64,000 nucleotides of DNA from Ditylenchus dipsaci (GCA_004194705.1 SADC01000520.1:1-64000); one strand, 5' to 3'. Counted from the first letter of the stretch, positions 10,279-20,416 are shown. Program-made: numbers and translations. Notes: a model not told the origin generated them from the sequence alone.

Positions 10279-10553
10279 AAAGACCATACTCGTTGATGTC
10301 AATGGGAATTTGACAATTCAAATGTACGCGGGGCACTTTTTTCATTCCGCATTTTTTTTCATAACTTGTCATGTGTTAACATTAATGATCGAAAATATCA
10401 GAACAGACACTGGAATCGAACCTGAGATCGGCAATCACCACACCGCGCTAAATATAACCGAAGTATCACTTAATATACGAACGATACATAATTCAAAAGT
10501 ATTGCACGCATTTGAATATGCAAATTTCCCATTGTCCTCAACAAGTATGGTCC
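10279..10553. mobile_element. AAAGACCAT-family palindromic element
   Basis: AAAGACCATACTCGTTGATG at the left is inverted at 10534-10553 (caacaagtatggtc). The inner box GACAATTCAAATG..GCGGGGCAC is the family core. A tRNA-like insert lies in the centre. Confidence 0.65.
10405..10455 (-). other. tRNA-like sequence inside MITE (SINE-like)
   Basis: On the minus strand TAGCGCGGTGTGG resembles an A box and GGTTCGATTCC (10412-10422) is a canonical B box, with about 16 bases between. No full cloverleaf forms, so it is a tRNA-derived fragment rather than a tRNA gene. Confidence 0.4.
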
Positions 10554-10624
10554 TAAATTTAGTTTACTATGCAGAAAAGTGTCATAAATAGCTTCTTTAT
10601 CGTTTTTAGCAAATAAAAATAACT

Positions 10625-10990
10625 TAATGGACTATGGTTTTTGAACGCAGCGGCATTTCCAAAATCTGAATTGTTGAGGGACACTTTCTTATTCCGAAAA
10701 TTTCTTTTGAATTATTTTTTAATTTCTTTTAAAAATAAAATTTTTTGGCTTAGCCCTGGAATATTAACGAAAAATATGAGTAGTTTAGTGTAGTGTAAGT
10801 AGGCTCGGTCGTCCGATCTGGAACTGTCAAGCAACGCTGGGCTCGACTAGTAAATGGTTTAAATTTTGATAAAATTTTAGATGCACGCAAGAAATAATTA
10901 AAAAATTCATCGTTAAATATTTTCGGAGTGAAAAACATTCCCCGCCAATTAAATGTTGGAAATGCCGCTGCTTCCAAAAAACCATGATTC
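10625..10990. mobile_element. Foldback element, GCGGCATTTCC arms
   Basis: ATGGTTTTTGAACGCAGCGG plus CATTTCCAA at the left is inverted near 10950-10985. A diverged solo arm is at 18220-18260. Non-coding. Confidence 0.6.
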
Positions 10991-11389
10991 TTTGAGAGAC
11001 GATTTAACGCTCTTTTTAAATTAATATAAATGCACGGGTTCGGGATTCCTGATAAAACCTAGCGGTTGATATGTTTGTGATAATTCGAAAAAATCGCCCT
11101 AAGTCGTGTAATATTTAATATAACTATTTATATTAATTATTAAAAAATAATTGTGTCAGGATTAATATCAGATAAAAGTTTTATTGCTCTGCATTTTATT
11201 GAGAAAAAACACAAAATTTGTTCTGTGTTCGAGAAAACTCTGCTGTAGTTTGAAATTTAGAGAAATTTTGTGTGCTCAAATTTAATTTTGAATGGCTACT
11301 TGAGCAATTCAGCAGGTTTTCAAAATACAATTTTTTTTTTAGTTTTCAACGGAATAGATTTTTCAACTTATTCACTGCATTTTGGGCTC

Positions 11390-11665
11390 AGGCTTTTCCT
11401 TTGCGTTTTGGTTCAGGGCTCTCAGGCTGCACCAGCTTGCCATGCTGAGGAACTGCATTATCGACTACTGAATCTGTGAGCTGGGCTGGGGGATCCTTTT
11501 TTGTTTCAAATTTTTACCCTTAATGCTTTACTGGCTTTTTATGTGTTTCTGATTTTTTCGTGGTTTCTTTCACTTCTTTATTTTCTGTACCTTCTTCTGT
11601 AGGAAGAGTCTCTTTTTGTTTCAAATTTTCACCCTTACTCTTTACTCTTCAGTATGTTACGGTTA
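11390..11665 (-). pseudogene. Possible Lys/Glu-rich coding remnant
   Basis: On the minus strand a hydrophilic frame reads KSKGENLKQKETLPTEEGTE, then KEVKETTKKSETHKKPVKH, then a stop and shift, then a second GKNLKQK unit leading into DSVVDNAVPQHGKL and SPEPKRKGKA. The repeated GENLKQK/GKNLKQK suggests an internal duplication of about 120 bp. No family is recognised; it could be low-complexity chance. Confidence 0.28.
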
Positions 11666-11954
11666 AAATCCACCAAAACATATCATTTATTTGACTTGAT
11701 CTTCAAACTTTATTTTTTGAAAGTTTTACCTACCCAAATAAGCACGAACATTTAGCAGTCATTTTAAGTATATTATTTTTAGAAAAAATAAAAAATATTC
11801 TCTAAACCAAAGCAATTTTCCAATAGTTTTGGTAGACGTGTTTCGGTGAAGTATGCATGAGCCTATACTGAAATACAGCCAAGATTCTGGGCTTCATCCA
11901 ACACGGGAAAGGCGTTTATATCAAATATCATATACCTTTTATAAAATAAAATAT

Positions 11955-12408
11955 TATATAAAATAATAACTTTTCCGAATAATTTTCTTAATTTCGTTTT
12001 GCAAAACTACCACACCCTTATTTCTGGTGATTCTAGTTTGGACGGATGTAATAGGGCCGTTATTGATGAGTTGACAAGTTTGGGTTCAGTATTTGGACAG
12101 TCACTTGAGTATTTAATAAGCCAGGTGGTTTCTCGTATAGCCAAAGCACTTTGTTTAGACAAAAAAATAGCTTTAAAGGCTGTGACCACATCTTGAAATA
12201 TTCAAAGAATTTTTTGATGACGTTGAAATAAAAATTGGAGAAACTCGAAGTTCAAGTGAATTTAGCTGTCACCAAAGATGCTCTTCAAAAGTATTTTGAC
12301 ACTTATTTTCTTGGAGGTTCAATATCTGAAGAAGAGAAATTAGAAAAGAAAATCAACCAACTCAGCCATCATATTGTAGATGGAATAAAAAATGCTTTTA
12401 TTAAAACT
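11955..12408 (+). pseudogene. Partial copy of the RING-protein gene (middle part)
   Basis: Matches 2200-2655 and is less damaged. One frame (11999-12196) covers SLDGCNRAVIDELTS and SQVVSRIAKALCLDKK. After a shift, 12235-12453 covers EKLEVQVNLAVTKDALQKYF and KLEKKINQLSHHIVDGIKNA. Homology stops at 12408, where the RING exon should begin, so no zinc ligands are present. Probably a truncated segmental duplicate. Confidence 0.68.
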
Positions 12409-12494
12409 AGCTACAAGGACATGGGGTTAAGCAAACACTTCGTGTTAAAGTAGTGCTAGCGGCTTCTTCGAAGCCTGGAATTTTAGTAGTGACT

Positions 12495-12715
12495 GACGAG
12501 GAGGTACCCAGCCTGGTCTTGGGGTTTGAGTACGTGAAATCGTGATTTTGGTCTCATCAAACCCGATTCACCACACGATTTAGCATATAACAGGTGGTTT
12601 GTGTTTTAAATTGACCAAAACTTTTTTTCAGGTGAAATAGGTGGATATCCACCTGACCAGGAGATACCCGCCCCGGTTTCGGAGTTCGGGTGGATTAAAT
12701 CGTAATTTTGGTACT
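12495..12715. repeat. Internal direct repeat, GAGGTACCC / GAGATACCC units
   Basis: A unit of about 60 bp (GAGGTACCC..CTTGG.GTTTGAGT..AAATCGTGATTTTGGT) at 12500-12560 recurs at 12658-12715. The words resemble the CACCTGGGTACC cluster at 25240-25990. Confidence 0.4.
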
Positions 12716-12894
12716 TAAACTTTTCCATCATTATCTAAGCTAGCTTCGAAATCTTTCACCCTCTGCGCTCACTCATTTTGTTCGCCCAATTCTCCTCTAC
12801 AAAATAAGTCGTCGCGGTAAAACTTTGGTTAAGAAAATAAGCTAGGAATTTGCAAATTAAGAGTCAGCAATTTTTGGGTACATTTTCCGACTTT

Positions 12895-12947
12895 GGGGGG
12901 GGGGGGGGGGGGTGGTGCGTTATTAGAGGAAATACGGTAATTGCAAA
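12895..12947. mobile_element. Solo right end of CCGTATT family with poly-G
   Basis: A run of about 18 G is followed by GTGCGTTATTAGAGG and AAATACGGTA. No matching left end is seen nearby. Confidence 0.55.
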
Positions 12948-12982
12948 TACGACTAAGACATACAGACATCTGAATGATCAAT

Positions 12983-13139
12983 ATACTGTATATTTTAACA
13001 GAGCAGCATGCCGCTCTATTTTTCAACTTTCAAAATTTTTTCCGGCTCCACGTTAAAAAAATGCAATAAAACATGGTTTAAACATCCCCCGAATTTCAGC
13101 CTTGAACCCTGCCGCTCTATTAGAAAAAAACACGGTATA
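12983..13139. mobile_element. CCGTATT-family MITE, word AGAGCGGC
   Basis: A degenerate left end ATACTGTATATTTTAACA is followed by the hairpin word GAGCAGCATGCCGCTC and the constant ATTTTTCAAC box. The right end has CTGCCGCTCTATTAG and CACGGTA. Confidence 0.65.
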
Positions 13140-13386
13140 ATTTTTTTCCAATCAAAATATTTGTTGTGTCGAGCGAATATGCAATTTGACGAATACTCCA
13201 AAATTTAAAAAAGCAGTTTCACACACACATCAATTAAGTTTAACACTGAGAATCTCACGTTCGCCTAGCGAGAACAATGGTTCATGTCAAAATCTTTTTT
13301 TTGAATATCGTTAAGAAAATCAGAAATTCGAATTGTGACTTGGTGTTTAGAAAATGATGAAATAACTAAATATAATTCATTTTATT

Positions 13387-13642
13387 TACCGTATTTCTTG
13401 TAATAAGGCGGCATGCCGCCTTATTTTTCAAACCCCTGAAAATCCGAAAAATTTGAATTCAATCTCGAGATTTTCGGGTGCTCAACCAAAATCTAAAAAA
13501 TTAGAATCGGTAGAGCTCGTGAGAGTTAAGAAAACACATCAAACAGATAACCAAAATATTTACTCTGCTTCGAGATATAGACCTCTCGAAGTTGGGGTGC
13601 CGGCTTATTAGAGGGTGCCGCCTTATTACAGGAAATACGGTA
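13387..13642. mobile_element. CCGTATT-family MITE, word AATAAGGCGGC
   Basis: Hairpin end at the left (AATAAGGCGGCATGCCGCC then TTATTTTTCAAACCCC). Tandem end at the right (GCCGGCTTATTAGAGG then GTGCCGCCTTATTA) before AGGAAATACGGTA. Same layout as 9641-9892 in the opposite orientation. Confidence 0.85.
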
Positions 13643-14360
13643 TTTATATTTTTCAGATTTTTGAACAGAATAGAGTATTACTTTTAAACTTCTATTACAA
13701 GTAATCTACTTTTGTTGTTTTTGGCGTAAATATAAAATAAATCAATAGCAAGATAATTAATTACTTATGTGATTGTTAAGATAAAAACATACTATAAATG
13801 TTACATGTATCAAAATGGTATTTTAATTCGTACTTTTTAAATAGCATTATCTATGCAATAATTTGAAGCTTCCGCAGTAGGCTCACATTTTTTATTGGAA
13901 AAGTAACACATGCTAACGTGATTAACCTTGTCAAGCACCATGGCTCACAGCAAATGACAAGGACAGCTTCCGCCTTACAAAGTCGTAGAGTCATGAAGTG
14001 TACACAGCGGTATTTTAATTAGAAAAGTACAGCCATCAGTTTTAATTGATGACTTTTTGAAGTGTTCATGTATCACATGTTCTAAATTAATGAATTAATT
14101 AAAAAGTATTCTCTAGTCTTTGTGTATTTACGATTCATATATTATTTTCAATTACTTCATAGTGATAATAATTTATTTATTCTATTCAAAAAATGTCACA
14201 TGTCATGAAAACATATACTTTTATTTGTAAGTCAATATTCATGTAACTATCCTATACAACCACAGCAGGGCTGTGCACGGGCCGGATTTCGGTCGGTCCA
14301 GCCCGCTGCTAAGCTATAAAAGCCTTGCTCTGCCGGAAGGGTGTCGGTCAGGCCCAGTCA
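13643..14360. other. No gene seen
   Basis: AT-rich sequence without a supported exon or repeat end until the coding segment that begins near 14362. TATAAAA at 14315-14321 lies about 90 bp before the ATG of that ORF, but its spacing is not diagnostic. Confidence 0.45.
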
Positions 14361-14406
14361 CCAGGAGAGAAAGATCAAGCAAATTGCGACGAATCAGGAG
14401 CGTGAA

Positions 14407-14945
14407 ATGTCCACCATCCGAAAGCGTAACATCATTCTTACGCCATTCAATGGTTAGTTTCCATAACATTTTTCAGACCACTGATATTAAACACAGGAAT
14501 TTATGTTTAGGAGATCCTGTTAACTTTGCTCAGTACAAATCCTCTATGTTGATTTTAAGAACTATTTTGTCAAATTTCTTGGTGCAGATCCAAGAGGGAT
14601 CCAGAACGTCGTCATCTGGAAGGTCCACCCTACTACCACAGTTACGTTCTATGAAGAATCTTCGCGTGACGCTATTTTGCTTGCCGCGAAAAACACGCGA
14701 TATAAGATGTAACATTTCAAACATTTTTATGTTGTTAAATATTCGAATTTAGTGAGGGTGTGAAGATTTTTCCTGATCATTCGTTGGCAGAGCGTAACAA
14801 GCGCCAGTTGCAGATTCAGCAAAACGAAATTTTGCTTCTTGAAAGTCTTCTGAAGAAACGCAAGATTGATCTATCTGCTGTCCGAAACGAAGATGATCAA
14901 CAATACAAAACATTTGTGGCTTATTACCGTATAACGTTGTTTTAA
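14407..14945 (+). CDS. Three-exon 137-aa protein, retrotransposon ORF1-like C-terminus
   Basis: Exons 14407-14452, 14534-14708 and 14753-14945 join in phase across introns of 81 and 44 bp with GT..AG borders (TTTGCTCAG and GAATTTAG acceptors), giving an unbroken 137-codon ORF. In-frame coding-like sequence (ERKIKQIATNQERE) lies upstream without an ATG, so the true start may be earlier. Visible segments are STIRKRNIILTPFN, FLGADPRGIQNVVIWKV, SSRDAILLAAKNTRYK, EGVKIFPDHSLAERNKRQ and a leucine-rich helix LLLESLLKKRKIDL. The DAILLAAKN..I.IFPDHS..RNKRQ arrangement resembles the C-terminal domain of LINE ORF1 RNA-binding proteins; this is a resemblance only. It could instead be a small host gene. 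No reverse transcriptase lies nearby. Confidence 0.5.
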
Positions 14946-15177
14946 TAAAACTTTACCAAAAGTTGAATGAAAAAAATAATAATATCACTCAAATATTTAA
15001 GAAAAAAGAAATTGAGCCTGATCTCATCCTGCGCCTAAGCCTAAGCCTAAAAGTCGACAGGGTGACCAAGGCGAAGTAAGATCGGGACCAGAGACCAATA
15101 GCTTGAACAAAGTTGAGTATTGATGAAGGCACAAGAGGCGCCAGTGAAGCTAGTTAGACTATAAATATCAACAACAA

Positions 15178-15808
15178 AAAACGTAAATTTATGTAAAAAA
15201 ATAAATTTTTTATATCCACATCACGTTTGGAAAATAATTTAGGCTGAAAAAAAAGTAATACAAGAATAATTAATATTAGTTTCAAAATTCTTTTATAAAC
15301 TAAATACTAATAGGTATGCTCAGTAAAATGCTGCACAAATCGCGTATTCCCGTGTTACACAAAAAACAATAAGTTTACTTGCAGTAATTATGACTGTAGT
15401 GTGTAAAAAAAGCAGTAATTTAAAAACATGAAGGTATAATGTTTTTTTGTGTAGAATTATATTTAAATATATTACATATAAAGAATTAATAAATTAATTT
15501 GAAATTAAATTTTTTTTTAAATTCTTTTTGGAAAGGACTTATGTGCAGTGGTGAAGCCCTAAAAATATTAGAGGTTTCAGCTAAATTTTCAAAAAGCATC
15601 AATTACACTTGAAAAGAAAACTGAAGATACCGATATTTTTTGAATTTCATGCCAATAATTACTGCATAACCCTATTTTTGAACCAACAAAGTACTCGCTT
15701 CAATTTTAATCGCTTTCTGATTGAAATTGAAGCTTTCTGATTCACAAGTATTTTTGCTATCCACTTTGAAAATATTGAATATGCGGTGATAAGACAAATC
15801 ATATGGGC
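15178..15808 (+). repeat. Segmental repeat, copy 1 (insertion-free)
   Basis: Matches 30877-32160 over its length. Landmarks are ACGTAAATTTATGT, CAATAAGTTTACTTGCAGTA, ATTATGACTGTAGTG and ATATGCGGTGATAAGACAAA. This copy lacks the two insertions seen in copy 2 and keeps a single TA at 15666-15667, the empty site for the element at 31816-32044. Confidence 0.75.
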
Positions 15809-15814
15809 CTTCAT

Positions 15815-16036
15815 TTGGACTTTCAGAAAACGGTCGTACTCGTACTTCGTACTGCTAAATTTTTACCGTCGTACTTCGTACTCGCAACTCGTACAATGAA
15901 AATTTTAATCTTGCACAACGTACTCGTACCTCGTACCTCTAAAATTTATTCTCGTGTTTTTTTTTTTTTTAATTTTTTGATGTTTTAACATTTCTCCTCG
16001 TACTTGTAGTACGAGTATGAGGGACAAACACTGGTT
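15815..16036. mobile_element. hAT-like element made of GTACTCGTACTTC words
   Basis: Ends ATTTGGACTTTC at the left and GGACAAACACTGG at the right enclose arrays of CGTACTCGTACTTCGTAC, first in one orientation, then inverted at the right. Same family as 31336-31785. Confidence 0.6.
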
Positions 16037-16381
16037 ATAAGTGTAAAAAACCTTGCTCTATATTTTCATTCTCTTTTAGAATACCGTATTCACTCTATTA
16101 ACTCCCCGTGGGGAGTTATTTTCAACCCTCCTCTAGAAGTGGGGAGTTATTAGAGGGTGGGGAGTTATTGGAGGGTAGGGAGTTATTTTTCAACAAAATT
16201 GTCGTTTGAATTTTTTAGTACCAAAAATGAAAAAAAAACTTTTTTGCTGCGTCATTTTTGTTGCGCCGTTATTTGTCGCGCCATTTTTTATTTATTCGTT
16301 TCTCCATTTCCTTCTAGTTCTGGATAAATTATCTCACAGCAACCGACTATCTTAGGCAAGTGATCAAAGGTAGCGGTGTCT

Positions 16382-17620
16382 TCAAAAACAAACGACTACA
16401 GTGTGGACGCCTTCGCAAGTCACAAATCAGCAGAAACCATGGAAATCCTCAAAGAGCTTTAAGTAGAGGCGGTCTTTATCCCTGGAGGATGCACAAAGTT
16501 CATACAGGTTAGTATTTGGTATTTGTCTGCTGGTTTATATCTTGGTTGTGTCTTGCGGTTCGAGCACCGGACGTGAGTTGGAAGAAGCCGCTGAAAGAGA
16601 GGATCCGGCAGTACTACACCACTTGGATGACGAATGACGTTCAAAAAGAATTCACTAAAGGAGGCAACCAAAAAGCGCCTGTACTGGAGCTCGTCTTGGA
16701 CTGGGTGGGATATGTCATGGCAATAAATCAGCAAAGAAATCATCTTGAAGTCGTTCAAAGGTTGGTTGCGTGTTTGTTTGGATCCAAATTGTGGATTTGT
16801 TTGCTTTCCAGCCTGTGTAATCAGAAAAATTGATATTTTGCTAAAAATAATTAAATGTAGATGTGTCGACCCTGCTCTACAAGACGGCATTAACAAAATT
16901 TTCGAATTCGATTTCACAACTCGGTCGGTTTTCTTGTAAGTAGTTTTAGGCTTAACAAGGGATAAAGTTAACAAATAAAATTTTTAGTGAATTAATAAGT
17001 TTTTTTCAGATTTGCTAGTTGAAACAGTAAGCCTGAAGTTAAAATATAAAAATAATACGCTTTTCATTCCTGCAACAGTCTCTGTTCCACAAAAAATTAA
17101 AGGATCACTTCTTATACAACGAATAAATGAAGCGTATATAGTAGATATGAGGAAGTAAGCGGATAAAAAATCCATATGCTTGATCGAGAGTTTATACCCG
17201 AAAAAAGGAAATCAAGGGCGACATAAAATACAAATTCGAAGGAGGAGAGTGCATAAGAATAAACTATGAATGAATCATCACATAAAAAATCAAGCAATCT
17301 TTGGAAAGCGTTTTATTTCTTATCAGCCGTTTCCAAGCAAATAGCAAGCATATATCTCATTTAAAAATACTATTTAAATAAAACACTTCTTGACAACTTT
17401 TACTATAATTTTTTTTTTTTAATTCTAAAAGCGTATTTACTTTCTGGACTGGGTGGATAGGGCATGCCAATAAATCAGCGAAGAAGAAATCATCTTGAAG
17501 TCGTTCAAAGGTTGGTTTTGTGTTTGGTTTGGATCCAAATTATGGATTTGTTTGCTTCCAGCCTGTGTAATCACAACAGCAACCGACGGATTTGACGATG
17601 ACCAAATTACGTGCTTAAAA
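16382..17620 (+). pseudogene. Pogo-like DDE transposase, disrupted
   Basis: Cuts and pastes its element at TA sites. The readable pieces in order are: VDAFASHKS around the second catalytic Asp (16403 onward), an in-frame TAA at about 16460, FIPGGCTKFIQ (to 16507), an intron, APDVSWKKPLKERIRQYYT and TWMTNDVQKEFTKGG, then SKEIILKSFK (second frame). The last block occurs twice: at 16697-16826, where the next exon is missing, and again at 17447-17578, where the intron joins to PCVITTATDGFDDDQITCLK. The block between the copies is foreign. A lysine-rich frame (NGIIGTKKLHILRNIKAHNL) follows to 17775. The N-terminal DNA-binding domain is not seen. Not functional as read. Confidence 0.72.
16827..17445 (+). 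pseudogene. Broken copy of gene A inside the pogo element
   Basis: Homologous to 21107-21745. It retains the first exon text (STLLYKTALTKF), the GTAAGTAG..TTTTTCAG intron and LLVETVSLKLKYKNNT, but breaks after RINEAYI with extra bases, giving shifts in the LYPKK region. It is bounded on both sides by copies of the transposase block 16697-16826 / 17447-17578, so it arrived inside the transposon by a duplication-associated event. Confidence 0.6.
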
Positions 17621-17802
17621 TTAACGGGATCATTGGCACGAAGAAACTGCACATCCTCCGTAACATTAAGGCACATAACTTGGCGAGTGATGGGCGCAAC
17701 AACTATGAAGAGATGGACTTCTCGAAGATGGCGAGTTGCAAGAAGAAAGAAGAAAAATCACAGAACAAACCTGGGAGATTTAAATGATGATGATTTGTGA
17801 TG

Positions 17803-17920
17803 ATGATATCAAAAACAACTTTGAGAGATTCGACATCATATCAGATGATATGATGTGGAATTTTGACTGATTTCATATCACCTGAGGTGATGTCATGTCA
17901 TTCCCATATCATATTAGTTT
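17803..17920. repeat. Twin palindrome repeat, copy 1
   Basis: A near-identical block of about 100 bp is at 20125-20225. It contains the palindromes CATATCAGATGATATG and ATCACCTGAGGTGAT. In this copy it abuts the end of the pogo transposase remnant. Confidence 0.65.
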
Positions 17921-18065
17921 GTTTGAATACTTATGTATAAAAATGAAAACCCCGAGGAATTAAGTATGGAAGATTATTACTGGGTGGGGAGTTATTAGAG
18001 GGTGGGGAGTTATTGGAAGGGGGGGAGTTAACAGAGGTGGGGTGTTTAATAGAGCGAATACGGTA

Positions 18066-18816
18066 AGCTACTACTTTGAAACCTTTTTTCGTTCGTATCA
18101 AGACTCAGGTACTTAAAGATCCTTTTCAAATTTTAATAATTTCAAATTTTTAAAAAAGTAAAAAGTTTTCTAAAAGGCAGTTGTATATGTGACCAGCAAA
18201 AGATGTCTATTTTAAGGAGTCATGGTTTTAAACGCAGTAACATTTCCAAAATTTGGTTAATAGAGATGTAATAAAATCCAGTGGTATCTCTTTTGTTTTG
18301 TCTCAGTTCATATTGAAAAAAAGAAAAAAAATATTTTCTTGCAGAAGAGAGCGAAAAAATAACTAAAATTAAAAGACCTTTTTAAAATTTAAAAAAAACA
18401 ATGTTTCAAAAGTTCATTTGTTGATAAGTTTCTTAAAAATTATCATGATTCATGATCCATCAATTTGGTTAATTAAGATATTAAAAAAAAATATTGAAGC
18501 AGATCAGATTTTGGATCGTTGATTGTAAGGTTAAAGACTGATACACAAGAAACGAAATGAACAGTCGCCTGGTGAAATTGAATATTCTATTGAAGACTTT
18601 TACGGCTACTTTTAACATTGATATTTACCACCGTTCATACTTTATTTAACGCGGTTAAATATGCGCTTCAACAATAATGCTAATAATATATTCAGATATT
18701 TGATATAATGAATAAAGCAGCCACTGAAACTGTCACCATGTAATTAAATTATGTATCATTGATCATTTAATGAGTTGTAATCGAAGTTTTTCCTTTAAGC
18801 TTAAATTTATAATGCG
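18066..18816. other. No gene; solo MITE arm at 18220-18260
   Basis: TCATGGTTTTAAACGCAGTA and ACATTTCCAAAATTTGG match an arm of the foldback at 10625-10990. The remainder is AT-rich without supported features. Confidence 0.4.
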
Positions 18817-18962
18817 TACCGTATTTACTCTATCAGATTTTCCGCCCTTTAATAACTCATCACCCTTTGCTTTTTGACTAGGATTTCAGAGATAGGGCCA
18901 TTTTTGATTAAGAATTTTATGATTTTCCAGGGTTGAAAAATAACCCCCGTGGGATTTTAAAC
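18817..18962. mobile_element. CCGTATT-family left end, decayed
   Basis: TACCGTATTTACTCTATCAG followed by CCGCCC and AATAACTCATCACCC. An internal GGTTGAAAAATAACCCCCGT carries the constant inner box. No clear right terminus. Confidence 0.45.
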
Positions 18963-19689
18963 AGTATGTATTCGAATTCGATATATATATAAGATAACAC
19001 AATTACCTAATATCACATTTGAGCTATCAAACAGAGAAAAAGTTAGTGAAAAAGTTGGAGCTAGAATCCTAAAAACATCCAACGATGTCCAATTCCACGA
19101 CATCCTACACACGACTATCTCAGAACTTTTCGGTAGTATGCTGGAACTGACGTTTTTTCGTAATTTTATTCACATACTCATTTGCAACCTTATACTCAAA
19201 ATGTAGCCCTGCTTCCTGGCGTCATTTTCATTATATGGTTGTAAATGAGCATGTAGATTTAAATTGCAAAAAAAGTCAGTGTTAGAATAATACCGAAATC
19301 CTGCCCCTCATATATTACTCTTTTGTTCCTTGGTCAAACCTTCGCTAGTTATCGTGTTTTTCTGAAGTTATTTTGGTGTGTAAAAATTTTATCTGGTTCT
19401 CCATGAAATTCTGACTCTAATATTCACTAAACGCGTTGATAAGTAAATAAAATCGGCGGAGGTTCATGCTATATAAAACTAAAAACGCATTATTTTGGCT
19501 GGTTTAGAACGCCTGTAGAATCCCAAATTAGGGCATTTGGTTTCCATTAATTTCCATGATTAATTGAAATAAAATCCCAGAATAAGGCCATTTGCCGACG
19601 ACGAAACAGCGCTGGAAATGATTCCTATCGATTTCTCGATAGTCTTTCGGTCCTAGAAGTTGGTAAACTTTCTAAAAAAGAGAAAAAAA

Positions 19690-19790
19690 GGATGTACACT
19701 CAGTGGGAATTGAACCTGTGTCTGATAGGCGATGCATATAGGAAGTCGCCTCACCTAACAATAATAGTGGTTTGTTTTGTGAAACTACCA
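19690..19790 (-). other. tRNA-like fragment (SINE-like)
   Basis: The minus strand has GGTTCAATTCC (B box, 19695-19705) preceded by GTGAGGCGACTTCC and ATCGCCTATCAG. No complete cloverleaf. Confidence 0.3.
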
Positions 19791-19794
19791 AAAT

Positions 19795-19925
19795 AGTCTT
19801 TTTTCTCATCCAGCATTTCCCAATTTCGTTGACTTTGTTCTTTATCATCTGGTCGTCTAACTCAGCAAGATAATCGTCAACTGCTTTCTTCACCTGTGCT
19901 CTCAGAGCGCCAGGAGATACACTCA
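19795..19925 (-). CDS. Possible unrecognised exon
   Basis: A minus-strand frame reads SVSPGALRAQVKKAVDDYLA, then ELDDQMIKNKVNEIGKCWM, then RKKTILVVSQNK. The composition is protein-like and helical with charged residues. An AG precedes it (TAATTGAG), and GTGAGGCG follows as a possible donor near 19755. No family is recognised and no neighbouring exon is found. Confidence 0.3.
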
Positions 19926-19946
19926 ATTAGCACCTCTTTTTGCAAA

Positions 19947-20112
19947 TACAGTCGACTACCTCTACAACGAACTCCCTCTATAACAAACGATTTTTTTTGT
20001 TTGGTTGGATTTGTCCTAAATAATTACTCGACAACGGACTCCCTTATTAACAAACACCTCCGTAACAAACACCTAAGAGCGGTCCCCAGGGTGTTTGTTA
20101 TAGAGGGAGTCA
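19947..20112. mobile_element. CAGTCRA-family MITE, word TATAACAAAC, right end lost
   Basis: Left: TACAGTCGACTACCTCTACA with tandem ACGAACTCCCTC / CTATAACAAAC. Right: AACAAACACCT, GCGGTCCCCAGGG, then GTTTGTTATAGAGGGAGTC, the hairpin end. The expected final GACTGTA is replaced by the palindrome repeat at 20113. Confidence 0.65.
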
Positions 20113-20235
20113 ATATCATATCAAACAACTTTGAGAGATTCGACATCATATCAGATGATATGATGTGGAATTTTGACTGATTTCATATCACCTGAGGTGA
20201 TGTCATGTCATTCCCATATCATATCAATATCATAT
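20113..20235. repeat. Twin palindrome repeat, copy 2
   Basis: Near-identical to 17803-17920, with CATATCAGATGATATG and ATCACCTGAGGTGAT. It replaces the terminus of the preceding MITE, so it may be a mobile unit with CATATCA/ATATC-type borders. Confidence 0.6.
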
Positions 20236-20261
20236 AAGGGCTCCAAAAATCATTTCACAGA

Positions 20262-20416
20262 AACCCTGGCCTCGGTGCTAATTTATTTGAAACATGGCGT
20301 CGTTTCCGGCGCCATTAAAAAAGACGCCGCCCACTTGTGCCGGTGACGGCGCTCGTCACCCATTTCTGAAAATCTCAGCGCCGGTGCCGGGCTTTTCTCT
20401 ACAAAACGGCTGCAGA
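20262..20416. mobile_element. GC-rich word-bearing element (GGCGCC / GCCGG)
   Basis: Alternating GGCGCC, GACGCCG, GCCGGTG, GGCGCTC and GCGCCGGTGCCGGGC words sit in otherwise AT-rich DNA. It resembles subterminal word arrays of hAT-like elements here (29810, 54993, 55715). Borders uncertain. Confidence 0.4.

Larger units (their letters stand above)
16082..18065 (+). mobile_element. Pogo-like transposon, CCGTATT ends, word GGGGAGTTATT
   Basis: TA-flanked. The left end CCGTATTCACTCTATTAACT carries the palindrome CTCCCCGTGGGGAG and then three GGGGAGTTATT repeats. The right end carries the same word repeatedly before AGAGCGAATACGGTA. The interior holds remnants of a DDE transposase with introns. 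This ties the CCGTATT family to the pogo branch of Tc1/mariner. It is disrupted by a duplication containing a copy of gene A (16827-17445). Confidence 0.8.

Noticed and set aside
16459..16974. 171-codon minus-strand ORF
   Set aside because: Antisense shadow of the pogo transposase exons, which are recognisable on the plus strand.
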